NCBI GenBank assembly: GCA_905221605.1
Contig: CAJNDS010002659.1
Location: 1 to 64,000 of the forward strand
Direction: 5' to 3'
Length of the DNA: 64,000 nt
Source of the DNA: Symbiodinium natans
Taxonomy: Eukaryota > Sar > Dinophyceae > Suessiales > Symbiodiniaceae
Numbering within the stretch: position 1 is the first letter of the stretch; each line of letters starts with the position of its first letter. Made by a program: the position numbers and the translations under genes. The notes below the pieces were generated by a model. It worked only from the letters and a program-made list of their open reading frames with translations, searched no databases and was not told the DNA's origin. Below, one piece after another: positions 32,300 through 43,149 of the stretch.

Positions 32300-32474
32300 G
32301 TGAGTTGGTAGGAGGGTTCGGAGGGCTTTAGGTTGTTAGGCGGATTAGGGTTTAGGGTTTAGGGTTTAGGGTTTAGGGCTAGGGTTTAGGGTTTGGGGTT
32401 TAGGGTAGAGGGGTTTAGGGGCCTAAGAGGGTTTCCCTAAACTTTATGAGCTCTAAGCCTAAGCCCTCAACAAG

Positions 32475-32531
32475 GTTCGCTTGACGCGTCTCCCCCCTGG
32501 CCTCAGCTCCTCCAGATTTTGCAGATTTCGG
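32475..32531 (+). CDS. Weak candidate exon (plus strand)
   Basis: Acceptor CCTCAACAAG, donor GTCTCTG; open as VRLTRLPPGLSSSRFCRF. Only splice-like borders support it. Confidence 0.25.
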
Positions 32532-32631
32532 GTCTCTGTGGTCCTTTACTGTAACTTCATATCCTTAGCCTTTTCGGGTTTATTGGGTTTCTTAATAAGG
32601 CAGCCAAGGGGTTGAATGGTTTTTGAGCAAA

Positions 32632-32751
32632 ATAGGGGTACCCCTTGGGGATGTTCCCCTTATGCTAACAGTAGAGACTAGAATAGGGGGTACCACGATT
32701 CTCACTAAGGACTGTAGAAAAAAGGGGGAACATCCCAAGGTCCCCCCTTTG
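32632..32751. mobile_element. MITE-like element, family B
   Basis: Left arm GGTACCCCTTGGGGATGTTC is matched inverted by GGGGGAACATCCCAAGGTCC at the right end. A related copy lies at 53,808-53,911 (shared GTTCCCCTTATGCTA core). Confidence 0.78.
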
Positions 32752-32839
32752 ATACCCCCGAAATATTGTAGAATCCCCTTAAAGGGAGTTCCCACAAAAG
32801 GGTTTAGGGTTTAGGGTTTAGGGTCCCCTTATTATCGGA

Positions 32840-33640
32840 AATCCCCCCCAATGTCAGCATATCTGGCCAGTTTGCTTGCTGTGACAGAAACAACTAACAA
32901 CACAGCATCCTGAATAATGTTGGTGGTTTGGGCAAGGACGTTTTGCTCAAGCAATAATATCTGTCGGCTTTTCCTAAGCACGTTAACTTGACTGGCCCAC
33001 TATCGGTCAAGGAGAAGTGCGACCGACGGGTTTGGTGCAGCACTTAGGCATGCTCGAGCTATGATAACGATTTCCGAATAAGACAGAGGACCTCCAAACT
33101 CGAAATCGAACAAGCATCGAACAAAAAACTGATATCGCCCAAAAATCGACAAGTGTTCGATTTTGTTCGATGATATTTCGCTTCTCGATCGTATTTAGTT
33201 GTTTTTCCTTTTTGTCAGTTCCCGTTTGATTGTGTCCGATCTTGTGCCCTCCTTTTCTTCGTTAGTTGACTCATGATTCCTTCATGAAGAAGTTATGATT
33301 TCCGTCGATTTCATGGAAATTTATGATTCGTTTCGCTTATATGAAAATTTGTGATTTTATTGGAATATGATGATTTTCGACAATTTTGTATCAGTTTTCA
33401 TGGGAGAAACGCACAAAACCGATCCACATCATTACGTTTTCATAAAAAGTCCAGAAATTTCTTATAAAGTCGACGAAAAACAAAAACTTTTACACAACCA
33501 TAGGATTTTCATAAAGCCGAAGAGAATCAAAACATTTCCGTAAAAAACCATTAATCATAAAGTTCCAAACAAAAACATTAACAAACACATATCTTTTCCA
33601 AATAAAGACATGTTCCTCGAACCGTGGCTCTGGCTACACA
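32840..33640. other. AT-rich region without genes
   Basis: Short repeated words (TCGAACAAG, ATCGACAAG, TTCGATTTTGTTCGATG) and A/T-runs; no convincing frame. The composition differs sharply from its surroundings. Confidence 0.5.
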
Positions 33641-33989
33641 TCCAGTGTCAAACCCTAAATCTTAAACGTTAAGACCTCAAACGCTCAGACCTCAAGCCCT
33701 CAACCAGCCTCACAAGAACCTGGTAGGTCTGCGGCCAAGGTTTCCGGAAACCCTACAAACCCCTAAACCGCAAAAGGAAAAGTAAAGCTTAACCGCTCCC
33801 CCCCTGGCACACCTTGAGACCCTCACTCTGAACCCCAAACCCTCATATCTTGGCCTCACCGTTCACACCCTAGGAATCGCATGCCAGGTTAGCCGCTCTC
33901 TCCCTGTCACACCTTATGACTCGCCTCTAGGCGTACTATTCGTTTCTTTCACTTTTGTTCCCTTTAGAACCGGTCTAATAATCAGATCT

Positions 33990-34178
33990 CCAGAGCTCTC
34001 TTGACAAGGAACCCAACATAAAAACAGCATTATCATGAGTCTTTCTACGTGGCAGGAACTTTCTTAATAAGGAGCCCAACATGGAAACCGTACCATCATG
34101 ATCATGAGTCTTTCTACGTGACAGGAACTCTCTGGACAAGGAACCCACATTTGGGATCCCAACATCATATAAGCTTTA
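33990..34178. repeat. Tandem repeat, three ~65-70-bp copies
   Basis: Copies share AAGGAACCCAACAT and ATCATGAGTCTTTCTACGTG, then ACAGGAACT/GCAGGAACT. Confidence 0.8.
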
Positions 34179-34423
34179 CCGTGTGATCCAGAAGTTAGTT
34201 CACTTCCAACATTCCCAAGAACTCTTCGAGCTCTTGCTTTAAGACCCTTGTGCTGTCACCCAATATTGGTGTTAAAGGGAGAGGAACGAGTGAATGGCTT
34301 ACACTACAAGTTAACTCATGAAATTAGGGCAAGAACGAATGAACGGGGCGGTCTCTTTCTTGTTCTCAACCGTTAAGTGCCCGCCCCATATACGACAACA
34401 GAATATCGTGAAGAAGCTTCAAG

Positions 34424-34530
34424 CCTTTGAAGCGCAGTCTTCTCACACCCCCAACGCACGCCCTCAGAGCCAGGCGGGCGAAGCGGATCTCGATGGCGAC
34501 ACGCCAGGCCGGACCTGGCCCTCATCATCA
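34424..34530 (+). CDS. Candidate exon (plus strand)
   Basis: 107 bp (2+105): FEAQSSHTPNARPQSQAGEA then DLDGDTPGRTWPSSS. Acceptor AAGCTTCAAG, donor GTTTGGGG. Low-complexity hydrophilic linker-like sequence. The frame also extends upstream (IVKKLQA), so the acceptor is uncertain. Confidence 0.45.
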
Positions 34531-35562
34531 GTTTGGGGTGTAGTGTTCAGGGTCTAGTAGGGTGTTGCTATATTTGGTGGTCTTCAAGGGCTTGGGAAAC
34601 CCCGCCGCCCGAAGAGCACTCTAAACCCTGGATCAAAACCACCTTTGTGAAAAGGGAGGGCGGCCTGGGCTTGGGGGTTTGGCTTGGAGAGGTTTGGTTT
34701 CGAGGGTTTTGGTGCTCCTTTGGAAGCCTTTGAGTGAGGAACCCTTAACACAGTCCGGATTCAATGCTTCTTCCCCTGCCAGATCCGGATGGGAATTCGG
34801 TCTTCGCCTGAGTATGTGTGTTTCGCCATTCGGCACTGCTGCTTTTCAAGGTTCGCGGTTTCGGGTGATGTTTCTGCGTTGAATTGAAGACCGCCGTCGG
34901 CGGTTTCCGATTCAGCTTCAGGACTCATGTCTTTAGTGATCAACTCATGGTTTAGGAGAACATATTTCGGGAACAAAAGCCTCAACTCTCACGTCTAAAG
35001 CCCAATAAGACAGGAAGCCCACCGCAGCTCACCAGGGAGCCACCGGATGAGGGGGCAGCAGTCTTCTACGTTCTGGGCTGTATATTTCTCGAGGGTATGG
35101 ACTCAAAACAAGGGCTCCGTGTCAAGGCTCCGCGCCCACAAAGGGGCTAATGTTTGCAGACGAGAAGAAAGATCAATGAGCTGCAGCTGACGGTTTGGGG
35201 TTTAGGGGTCAGGGTTTAGGGTTATTTGTTGACTCATGGCGTCTTAGCGTTTCAGTCCCAAACCCTCAGTTCCTGCAGGCACCATGCTGGGCTTTGGTTG
35301 CCCGGCTGTGCCCTGAAACCCACCTGCTGCAAGCGCCGTTGTTTCGACTCATCTGTACGTGACATGCAGACCCCAAAGCCCCAAGGCCCCAAGGTTCTCG
35401 GCCCTGAAACCCGAAAACCTCCAACCTCTCTGGTGTGAACCCTTGACCGCAACCCCCAAAGCGTACACAGACTCTTGAAGCCCCCCCTCCCCCCCCCTCC
35501 CTGCCGCCCAGAAACAAAAAAGCAAACAACAAAAGCACCAGCAAAACATGAATAGCAAGGAC

Positions 35563-36078
35563 AGGTGAAGAAAACAAACACAAACAAACACAGACAGACA
35601 GACAAGCAAGCAAGCAAGCAAGCAAACACACACACACACACAGTCAGAGAGACACAGAGAGACACAGAGAGACACAGAGAGACACAGAGAGACACAGAGA
35701 GACACAGAGAGACACAGAGAGACACAGAGAGACACAGAGAGACACAGAGAGACACAGAGAGACACAGAGAGACACAGAGAGACACAGAGAGACACAGAAA
35801 GACACAGAGAGACACAGAGAGACACAGAGAGACACAGAGAGANNNNNNNNNNNNNNNNNNNNNNNNNNNNNNNNNNNNNNNNNNNNNNNNNNNNNNNNNN
35901 NNNNNNNNNNNNNNNNNNNNNNNNNNNNNNNNNNNNNNNNNNGACAGAGACAGGGACAGAGACAGAGACAGAGACAGAGACAGAGACAGAGACAGAGACA
36001 GAGACAGAGACAGAGACAGAGACAGAGACAGAGACAGAGACAGAGACAGAGACAGAGACACACATACACACACACACA
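35563..36078. repeat. Microsatellites (GACACAGAGA)n and (GAGACA)n with assembly gap
   Basis: Decamer repeat to 35,842, 100 N, then hexamer repeat from 35,943. Frames across it (Arg-Asp, Ser-Leu-Cys) are artefacts. Confidence 0.95.
35843..35942. other. Assembly gap (100 N)
   Basis: Exactly 100 N inside a microsatellite. The unit differs on the two sides, so the true length is unknown. Confidence 1.
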
Positions 36079-36412
36079 CAGACATACATACACACAGAGA
36101 CACATACTACATGAAGAAACAGATACACAAATATCTGTACATACCCAAAAGTGCCACAAGAAAGCTCAACCTGTCAACCCAGGTCCGAGCAAACCCTTAC
36201 GAGTGGGACTTCACCAACAAGCGGAAGGCAACCGAGCTTCCTTCGAATGGCCCTCTCCCCCCCCCCCCCCCCCCCTTAATTGTGGGTTGTCTCTAAGTAT
36301 TGTGCATTTCGCAAGAAAAAAAAGGGTCCCCGTTTAATATATACCCATAGGAATAAATAACCCTTAAATGGGAAGCCGCCCCCCCCCCCCCCCCCCCCCT
36401 AAACGGGTACCC

Positions 36413-36727
36413 CTCCCTAAACCCTAAACCCTAAACCCTAAACCCTAAACCCTAAACCCTAAACCCTAAACCCTAAACCCTAAACCCTAAACCCTAAACC
36501 CTAAAGCCTATTTTCGGAAACCCCCCCCCTCTCTTTCTGCCAGGTCCTCGAAGCCCTCAACCCCTGAAAGCCATTCTGAAAACCTTGCAGAGAACCCTAA
36601 ACCCGATACCCTAAACACTAAAGACCCTAAACCCTAAACCCTAAACCCTAAACCCTAAACCCTAAACCCTAAACCCTAAACCCTAAACCCTAAACCCTAA
36701 ACCCCAAACCCTAAACCCCAAACCCTA
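36413..36727. repeat. Two telomere-type arrays, CCCTAAA orientation
   Basis: About 36,413-36,505 and 36,595-36,727, preceded by long C-runs (36,256-36,275 and 36,379-36,399). Confidence 0.95.
36544..36567 (+). CDS. Possible terminal mini-exon
   Basis: Excellent acceptor CTCTCTTTCTGCCAG, then VLEALNP and TGA in phase 0, which is the phase left by exon 34,424-34,530. A phase-1 reading (SSKPSTPESHSENLAENP) also stays open. Confidence 0.28.
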   Translation, partial: VLEALNP

Positions 36728-36901
36728 CGGAAGAAGCTGTGTGAGTCCCAACACCGTTGCCCTTTTCAGAGGCTTCAGTTTATACATCCTCTTCCTGCAA
36801 GGGAGGCAGAGCGCCCCTAGAAGGGTGACATTTCAACATGGGGACTGAAGGTGCTATTGGTGCAGAAGTGTTTGTTTAGGATGTGGGGGGGGGGAGGTAC
36901 A

Positions 36902-37225
36902 CCTTAAACCTTAAACCCTAAACCCTAAACCCTAAACCCGAAACCCTAAACCCGAAACACGAAACCCTAAACCCTAAACACTAAACCCTAACCCTAAACC
37001 CTAAACCCTAAACCCTAAACCCTAAACCCTAAACCCTAAACCCTAAACCCTAAACCCTAAACCCTAAACCCTAAGCCTCAAGCCTAAGCCCTAAGCCCTG
37101 AAGCCCTAAGCCCTAAGCCCTAAGCCCTAAGCCCTAATGCCTAGCCCTAAGCCTAAGCCCTAAGCTAAGCCCTAAGCCTAAGCCCTAACCCTAAACCCTA
37201 AAACCCTAAAGCCCATAGCCGTAAC
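36902..37225. repeat. Telomere-type array, CCCTAAA then CCCTAAG
   Basis: CCCTAAA changes to CCCTAAG units after about 37,070, with single-base slips. Confidence 0.9.
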
Positions 37226-37912
37226 CCGCCCTTTAGCTAGGGTGCCTGGCCCATAAGCGACCCGTCAGCTGAGAATGCACCTTTACTGATGTACAATGTG
37301 TTGAGCCATTGGCGAATGGTCGAATCCGCCCCTTGGCTGGCTTGCTTTAGGACCACTGTACCTGGCCGTATACTTACAACAAAACCCCATGATCTCTCTT
37401 GATGAGAATACCTTAAGCCGATGCCCGAATGCCTTCCTTTTCCCTGTCCCCCCCCCCCCCCCCCCCCCCCTGCCCCCCCCTCCTGGCCCCTCTTCTGGCC
37501 CCCCGTAACCCCCCTAACTCTGCACTCAACCCCCACCCCCCCCTGACCCCCCCCTGCCGTCTGGCCTTTTCCCTGAATAAAATCGACAACAAAACAAGCC
37601 GGAGCATCAACTCTACGACCTCACAAAAAGCTCTATGAATGGGGAGTGAAGCATGCCACTCATGGCCCCGGGAAGTTGGAAGCAACGTGGTGGGAATTGA
37701 GGGCGACAGCCCTAAACCCTAAAAGGCAGTGGTTCGGGTGGTGGCCTGTGAGAGCTCACAGCGGGAGGGGAGAAAGAAACCTAGCACCAATGAAAATTGT
37801 TGGACTGCATTGAAAACAAGTGCCTTCGCGTGACATGCCGCCCCCCCACACCCCCTGAGTGTGTAGGGGCGCCATTTACACATCGTATCTACTGCCGCTG
37901 CGCGGCGAGACG
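37226..37912. other. Unique spacer with C-runs
   Basis: Poly-C/CCCT stretch at 37,447-37,560. No convincing exon. Confidence 0.45.
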
Positions 37913-38020
37913 CCCTAAACCCTAAACCCTAAACCCTAAACCCTAAACCCTAAACCCTAAACCCTAAACCCTGAACCCTGAACCCTGAACCCTGAACCCT
38001 AAACCCTAAACCCTAAACCC
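37913..38020. repeat. Telomere-type array, CCCTAAA orientation
   Basis: C-rich block before the coding tract that starts at 38,043. Confidence 0.95.
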
Positions 38021-38042
38021 TCCTGCACGCCCCGACGCTCAG

Positions 38043-38247
38043 CTCGCGAAACAGCAGGCAAAGCACGGAACCCTGTACAGTTCGAGGAAGAGTTTTCTTT
38101 GGGCCAAGGCATTGACGGAATGGCCCGCTCCACCGTCTTTGTTGTCTTCGGGAGCTTCGACTATGGGGAGTTCAAAAACGACAACCCCGCGAGCTCCTGC
38201 ATCTGGAACGCAATGTGCTGGAGTGGCCGTGTTGCCAGGAGTGTGTG
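38043..38247 (+). CDS. Coding exon or tract start, unrecognised protein
   Basis: After acceptor CCCGACGCTCAG the frame reads RETAGKARNPVQFEEEFSLG, GIDGMARSTVFVVFGSFDYG, EFKNDNPA and on to TGA 38,247. A GTGAGAG donor sits at the stop. An overlapping second frame (about 38,115-38,354) reads RELLHLERNVLEWPCCQECV, then RAWFFTPHAEQ, with a CCxxC cluster. Either a frame-shifted gene or two alternative exons. Confidence 0.55.
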
Positions 38248-38578
38248 AGAGCATGGTTCTTCACGCCTCATGCTGAGCAGGTCGTCAGCCCATGTCCCCC
38301 CTCCAACACCTACAAATCCGTACATGCCAGCAGATCCCTATTCGAACACGATTCCAAACTCTCGTAATGCAGTGCTGGTTGTGCCGTGAGCCCGCGCCCC
38401 TCCCCAACCGCCACAAGTTGTGGAACATTGATTTCCAGCATTGATTGCTACCAGCTTTGAGGTGTATTTCGGGCAAACGAGCCTGCTGAACGACGGCCGC
38501 CAGCTGCCAGTGCTTGCGTCTTGTCGGCGTTTGGCGAGATTCTGAGTTTCTGAGTTCAACAATCTCTGTCCATCTCAG

Positions 38579-38713
38579 CCCTTTGGTTTCAACTGCAACG
38601 AATCGCAGCGATGTGGACGCCAAGGTGAAGATGGTGCCCAGGTTCACCGACTTTGAGGAACCTGCGGCGCAGGGCTTGTTTGGCATCAATCGGAGAGAGG
38701 CGTGCTGGAAGGA
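38579..38713 (+). CDS. Coding exon of the same tract
   Basis: 135 bp (1+132+2). Acceptor CTCTGTCCATCTCAG; VSTATNRSDVDAKVKMVPRF, TDFEEPAAQGLFGINRREAC, WK; putative donor GTGCTT. The frame also continues beyond the donor (ECLNECLEVALF), so the 3' end is uncertain. Confidence 0.55.
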
Positions 38714-38761
38714 GTGCTTGAATGAGTGTCTCGAGGTTGCTTTGTTTAGACTCTGACGCAG

Positions 38762-38863
38762 TGCGTGGCATGCGTGGCCTGTGGAGGAATGGACTCCAGA
38801 GGAGGTCGACCAGTTTCAACGGAATCCTGAAGATGGTCACCTCCAGGTCCGTATCTATGGAGC
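38762..38863 (+). CDS. Coding exon of the same tract
   Basis: 102 bp (1+99+2): AWHAWPVEEWTPEEVDQFQR then NPEDGHLQVRIYG; donor GTAAGA. Trp/Glu-rich segment; family not assigned. Phases agree with 38,713 and 38,886. Confidence 0.57.
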
Positions 38864-38885
38864 GTAAGACTTCCTCGACTTTCAG

Positions 38886-39121
38886 CCTTTCAAACGAAGG
38901 TGCCGCTGGAGTTGGTGAGGGTCATCCTGGCTGCCTTCGGCCGCTTGCCTAAGATTCACTCATCTGCACACCGTCCCATGCTCGCACCGAGGCATCGAGG
39001 GCCACGATGCCAAATGTGGGGCACGTGGGAAGCACAAGTGCTCCTGCAGCTGGAGGTACTTCACCACCAGGCTGCCTCCTTAATTCATCATAATTCACCC
39101 GTTGCTAGATCCCAGGCCTAA
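38886..39121 (+). CDS. Probable terminal exon of the tract
   Basis: Starts after CGACTTTCAG: FQTKVPLELVRVILAAFGRL, PKIHSSAHRPMLAPRHRG, and stays open to TAA 39,121. It requires removing only 22 bp (38,864-38,885), a GT...AG segment with an in-frame stop. Confidence 0.4.
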
Positions 39122-40756
39122 ACTAATGCGCTATTTCAAGCTGTTGCTCCAGTGAAGCGTCTTCTCAGGTCGTAGTCGTGGTCACACAGCAGCTCCTTGG
39201 CGGCAAGGAATTCGTAGTTTAAAAAGTATTCGGCAGGACATGCATTCCCAGTGTTCGTGCTGTGCAATAGCACTTAGCCAGTGGGTGTGCAATTTTTTCT
39301 GAGGCCATGCGCACCGGCCGTGCAACTGCGGCTGGACCTTTGCGAACAGCGGAAGTGAGGATCCGTAAAACGTTCCTGCTGGGTGGTGCCTTTTTGATTG
39401 ACCACATTGCACGCAGAGGGACTCAAACGGCTCATCAACACACCCAAGACGCTTGAGAGTGAGCTTATGGCACAACTCAAGAATATGTAATTAGTCATTA
39501 AAGTATCGCTTTTCCCAAGTGCACAATGCCTTGGACGGATAGCCACAGAGTTGACATTCAAGCTAAGTAATTGAGTAAAGTTCGGAGTGTTCAGTTCCGT
39601 GCATGGCCCAAAACAGAAGCTCACCGACAGCTGCTTCACACGTTCTGTGAACACATTGCCCAGTCTAGTCATGACCTATTGACAGCCACATGCTTTCGCC
39701 ACAGTTCGGGACTGGGCCCAAGGAGATTGCATCCATTTCTGGGAACGTGGCATGTCGCAGCTTTGTTCCGTGGCACAGGCTGAACAAAGAGCGTGGGCGC
39801 CGTCTGTCCGCAGGTTCACGCAAGGGAACATGTCTTAAGATCTTGTTAAAGTTTGGGATTGTTTAACAGATAAGAATCTCTGAGCCAGAGGCTATAGGTT
39901 GGAAAATGAATTATTTTGCAGGTGGGTTGCAAAATTTTCGCAAACAAGGGTTGCAAAATTTTCGCAAAATACCTTTTGTGAATCTTGCTATCTGTGCACA
40001 GAAAGTGATGATGTGTGCATCGTTCGTGGGTTTCTTTGTGTCGTTGGCTGTCTGTCGTGAATGACACACGTTTTCAGAAATGAGTGAAACGCTTTGGAGT
40101 TCTGGGCCGGGGCATGGGTGGGGCCGGGGAGGAATTTGCGAGAATTTTGCGACCTGGCCTGGTCGGGGTCAGGAATGCGTGGGAATTTTGCAAGAATTTT
40201 GCGACCAGGTCTGAGCCTTGGAAAATCTCGCGAAAAAATCGCGAAAACGGTAGGCTTCAATTTTGCGAACATCTTGCGAAAACCTCGCGTTTTGCCCAAC
40301 ATTTTCGCAAAATCTTCGCAAAATGGCCGCAAAATTGTTGCAAAAGGGTCGCGCCCCCGCCCCCCCCAGCCAAATCCCTCAGCCCCCCAGTCCCCCCAGC
40401 CCAGCCCCCGCCGCAGCCACCCCCACCGTTTTTGATGGACAGGCCAGTAAACACATTGCGCCCCCTCTCACCCCCTCCAATCTCAGGAGTCCAACTTCGG
40501 CAGCCCCTCACCTCCCTCCACCCAGACAAATGTGCCAGCGCAGGCCTTCAGGTGTTGCTATTAAACTTTGGCATTTTTTGCGACGTCTGCAATATGTTTG
40601 CGTTTCCTTTTGCGTAGATTCTACAATTGACAAAAACAAACTGCGAAATATTTGCAACTTTTTTGTATCCTTTTTTGCGACCATGTTCGCTAAAAAATTG
40701 CAAAATAATTGTTTCCCGGAATTATAGACTGTGGCTGCAAAAAATTCTTATAAAAA
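39122..40756. other. AT-richer spacer with TTTTGCGAA-type repeats
   Basis: Words like TTTTGCGAA/TTCGCAAAA occur about 20 times in 39,920-40,340 and again near 40,560-40,710, in both orientations. A Cys/His-rich minus frame (39,182-39,475) and a Pro-rich plus frame (40,084-40,617) are open but unrecognised. Confidence 0.5.
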
Positions 40757-40825
40757 CCCTAAACCCTAAACCCTAAACCCTAAACCCTAAACCCTAAACC
40801 CTGAACCCTGAACCCTAAACCATAA
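40757..40825. repeat. Telomere-type array, CCCTAAA orientation
   Basis: C-rich block just before exon 40,844. Confidence 0.95.
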
Positions 40826-40843
40826 AAAATCTAACATCTCGAG

Positions 40844-40894
40844 CTCGTGCCCCAGCAGTTTGTGAAACTGCATCAGAAATGTGCACACAAGATG
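40844..40894 (+). CDS. Exon 1 (identified) of gene ending at 43,227
   Basis: 51 bp, exactly 17 codons: LVPQQFVKLHQKCAHKM. Acceptor AACATCTCGAG, donor GTACGC. Phase 0 on both sides. No family recognised; upstream exons not found. Confidence 0.6.
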
Positions 40895-40977
40895 GTACGC
40901 TACCCACTGATCAAGATCTATCGCTATCTATCTCTCTCTCTCTATATATATATATACATATGGTATCCCCACCCCCC

Positions 40978-41672
40978 CAAACCCTAAACCCTAAACCCTA
41001 AACCCTAAACCCTAAACCCTAAACCCTAAACCTTAAACCCTAAACCCTAAACCCTAAACCCCAAACCCTAAACCCCAAACCCTAAACCTTAAACCCTAAA
41101 CCCTAAACCCTAAGCCCTCAGCCCTAAGCCCTCCATCCTAAACCCTAAACCCTAAACCCTAAACCCTAAACCCTAAACCCTAAACCCTAAACCCTAACCC
41201 CTAAACCCTAAACCCTAAACCCTAAACCCTAAACCCTAAGGGGCCTAGAGAGAGGGGCTTGGCGTTTTTGGAGCAAGCCGCACCAGTTGCTTTGCAGTTG
41301 CTAGCGCGCGTGAGGCCACTCTTCTGTTGTTCCCATTTGATGCCCTTATACTCACAGTCCTTTACAGTACCCCCTAGTTTAGAATCCCCATAAAGGACTG
41401 TTACTAGGACCGGGAGTAGCCCAAAAGGGCACCCTTTTTATTCCTAGGTGACTCCCGGGTCTAGCTAAACCCTAAACCCTAAACTCTAAACCCTAAACCC
41501 GAATCCCTAAGCCCTAAGCCCTAAACCCTAAACCCTAAACCCTAAACCGTAAACCCTAACCCCTGAACCCTGAACCCTGAACCCTGAACCCCAAACCCTG
41601 AACCCGAAACCCTGAACCCTGAACCCTGAAACCCCAAACGCTGAACCCTAAACCCTAAGCCCTCAACCCTAA
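40978..41672. repeat. Telomere-type arrays, CCCTAAA, within one intron
   Basis: Blocks at 40,978-41,243 and 41,465-41,672 inside the intron 40,895-41,711. The unique part between them (41,244-41,464) contains a short inverted repeat (AGTCCTTTACAGTA/AAAGGACTGTTACT). Confidence 0.92.
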
Positions 41673-41711
41673 GGGGGAGCACCCCAAACTGGACTTGCTT
41701 ATCCGGCACAG

Positions 41712-41768
41712 GTGAGGCTGACCACGAAGCAGCTCCGGAAGATGTTCAGTCCGAGGTCGGGATGGGAG
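41712..41768 (+). CDS. Exon 2 of gene ending at 43,227
   Basis: 57 bp, 19 codons: VRLTTKQLRKMFSPRSGWE. Acceptor GCTTATCCGGCACAG, perfect donor GTGAGT. In phase with both neighbours. The alternative frame (EADHEAAPEDVQSEVGMG) is also open. Confidence 0.6.
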
Positions 41769-41782
41769 GTGAGTACATTGTT

Positions 41783-41832
41783 TAGGGTTTAGGGTTTAGG
41801 GTTTAGGGTTTAGGGTTTAGGGTTTAGGGTTA
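41783..41832. repeat. Telomere-type array, TTTAGGG, at intron 5' end
   Basis: Seven units 14 bp after the GTGAGT donor. Confidence 0.95.
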
Positions 41833-41952
41833 TAAATCTTATGCCCTACAAAGCCTGAAGCCCGCCCTAACCTTGCGGTTTGTTGATGTTGCCAATTCGG
41901 CCACTTGGAGCTGTTATGTTTGCTTTTAGCCGTAAGCCCAGAACCCTGCTTC

Positions 41953-42070
41953 AACCCAAAACCCAAAACCCAAAACCCAAAACCCTAAACCCTAAACCCT
42001 AAACCCTAAACCCTAAACCCTAAACCCTAAACCTCGAACCCCGAACCCTGAACCCTGAACCCTAAACCCT
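41953..42070. repeat. Telomere-type array, CCCTAAA, at intron 3' end
   Basis: Ends CCCTAAACCCTAAG, whose final AG is the acceptor of exon 42,074. Confidence 0.95.
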
Positions 42071-42073
42071 AAG

Positions 42074-42149
42074 GAGACAAGCGGTCTCCTTAAGCACTTG
42101 TGCTCTTCTGTCTGGCGGTGCCCAACTCGATCAAGCTTTATACGCCCTG
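42074..42149 (+). CDS. Exon 3 of gene ending at 43,227
   Basis: 76 bp (75+1): ETSGLLKHLCSSVWRCPTRS then SFIRP. The acceptor AG is the last variant repeat unit (CCCTAAG); donor G|GTTGAGGG is a variant TTTAGGG unit. The 305-bp intron before it is bounded by TTTAGGG and CCCTAAA. Confidence 0.62.
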
Positions 42150-42243
42150 GTTGAGGGTTTAGGGTTTCTGCACACAACTTCGCCTGTAAAGATTCGGAGC
42201 GTTTAAGGGCTCAGGAAGCTTCGGGTTTAGGGCCTGGGGCCTG

Positions 42244-42357
42244 GTTAGGGTTTAGGGTTTAGGGTTTAGGGTTTAGGGTTTAGGGTTTAGGGTTTAGGGT
42301 TTAGGGTTTAGGGTTTAGGGTTTAGGGTTTAGGGTTTAGGGTTTAGGGTTTAGGGTA
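42244..42357. repeat. Telomere-type array, TTTAGGG orientation
   Basis: Sixteen near-perfect units inside the intron 42,150-42,400. Confidence 0.95.
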
Positions 42358-42400
42358 CTTTCTGAAGGTCTCGCCATGGGGGCCCGAGAGAGGTTTCTAG

Positions 42401-42438
42401 GGATCCTTTCTCAGAACGTGCATCCATTCGAAGCCTGG
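42401..42438 (+). CDS. Exon 4 of gene ending at 43,227
   Basis: 38 bp (2+36): with the base from exon 3 it reads GILSQNVHPFEAW. Acceptor GAGGTTTCTAG, donor GTTTAGGG at 42,439. Confidence 0.58.
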
Positions 42439-42545
42439 GTTTAGGGTTTAGGGTTTAGGGTTTAGGGTTTAGGGTTTAGGGTTTAGAGTTTAGGGTTTAG
42501 GCTTTAGGGTTTAGAGTTTAGGGTTTAGGCTTTAGGGTTTAGGTC
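42439..42545. repeat. Telomere-type array, TTTAGGG, starting at the donor
   Basis: The first unit is the GT donor of exon 4. The later part has TTTAGAG/CTTTAGGG variants. Confidence 0.95.
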
Positions 42546-43149
42546 CTTCAGATTCAGTGTGGAGGAGGCTAGAGGTGGAAGTTCCCTGTGGTCGTATCGT
42601 AAACCCTCTGCCCTCGAAAGTCTAGAATTGCAACCGTGAGGGCCTCAATCCCATCTCACATGAAAGCTCCCCCCCTCCTCAGAAATCTCCATGACTCGTT
42701 CATGCTCGTGTATTGGGTACTTTTTGACATCCGGTTGCAGACCCGTTGAAGACCCTAAATTTCTACCGCCTACGAGGCCGCCACCCGGCGTCAACCTAAG
42801 CAGCTCCCGGCGCGTGTACCGGCGCTGGTCAGAAGAGCCGCTGGGCTCTGCATTCTTAGCCCAATGAGCCCCTATGCAAACCCTTGTGAAATCCCATGAA
42901 GGCCCGCTAAAGCGCATGAGCCCTTCAAGGGCAGCGGAAGCCCATATGCCCCAAGCCCGGTTTTTGGCCCCCAGTGAGCCCCAACCGAATTCCTGGTTTT
43001 GGGGAGGTGAGGCCGTTCTGGGAAATGCACAAAGAGCGATTGGAAGGTCCAGGCCCATATCTAAGACCGAGACACCAACTCCCCATACCCGCCGCCCCCA
43101 GCCACACCCTCCAGAAACCCTCGAAGCCCCTAATATTCTGAGGTTTGAG

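Noticed and set aside
35252-36296. Long ORFs of Ser-Leu, Arg-Asp and Cys-Leu
   Set aside because: Translation of GACACAGAGA/GAGACA microsatellites, with the N gap inside.
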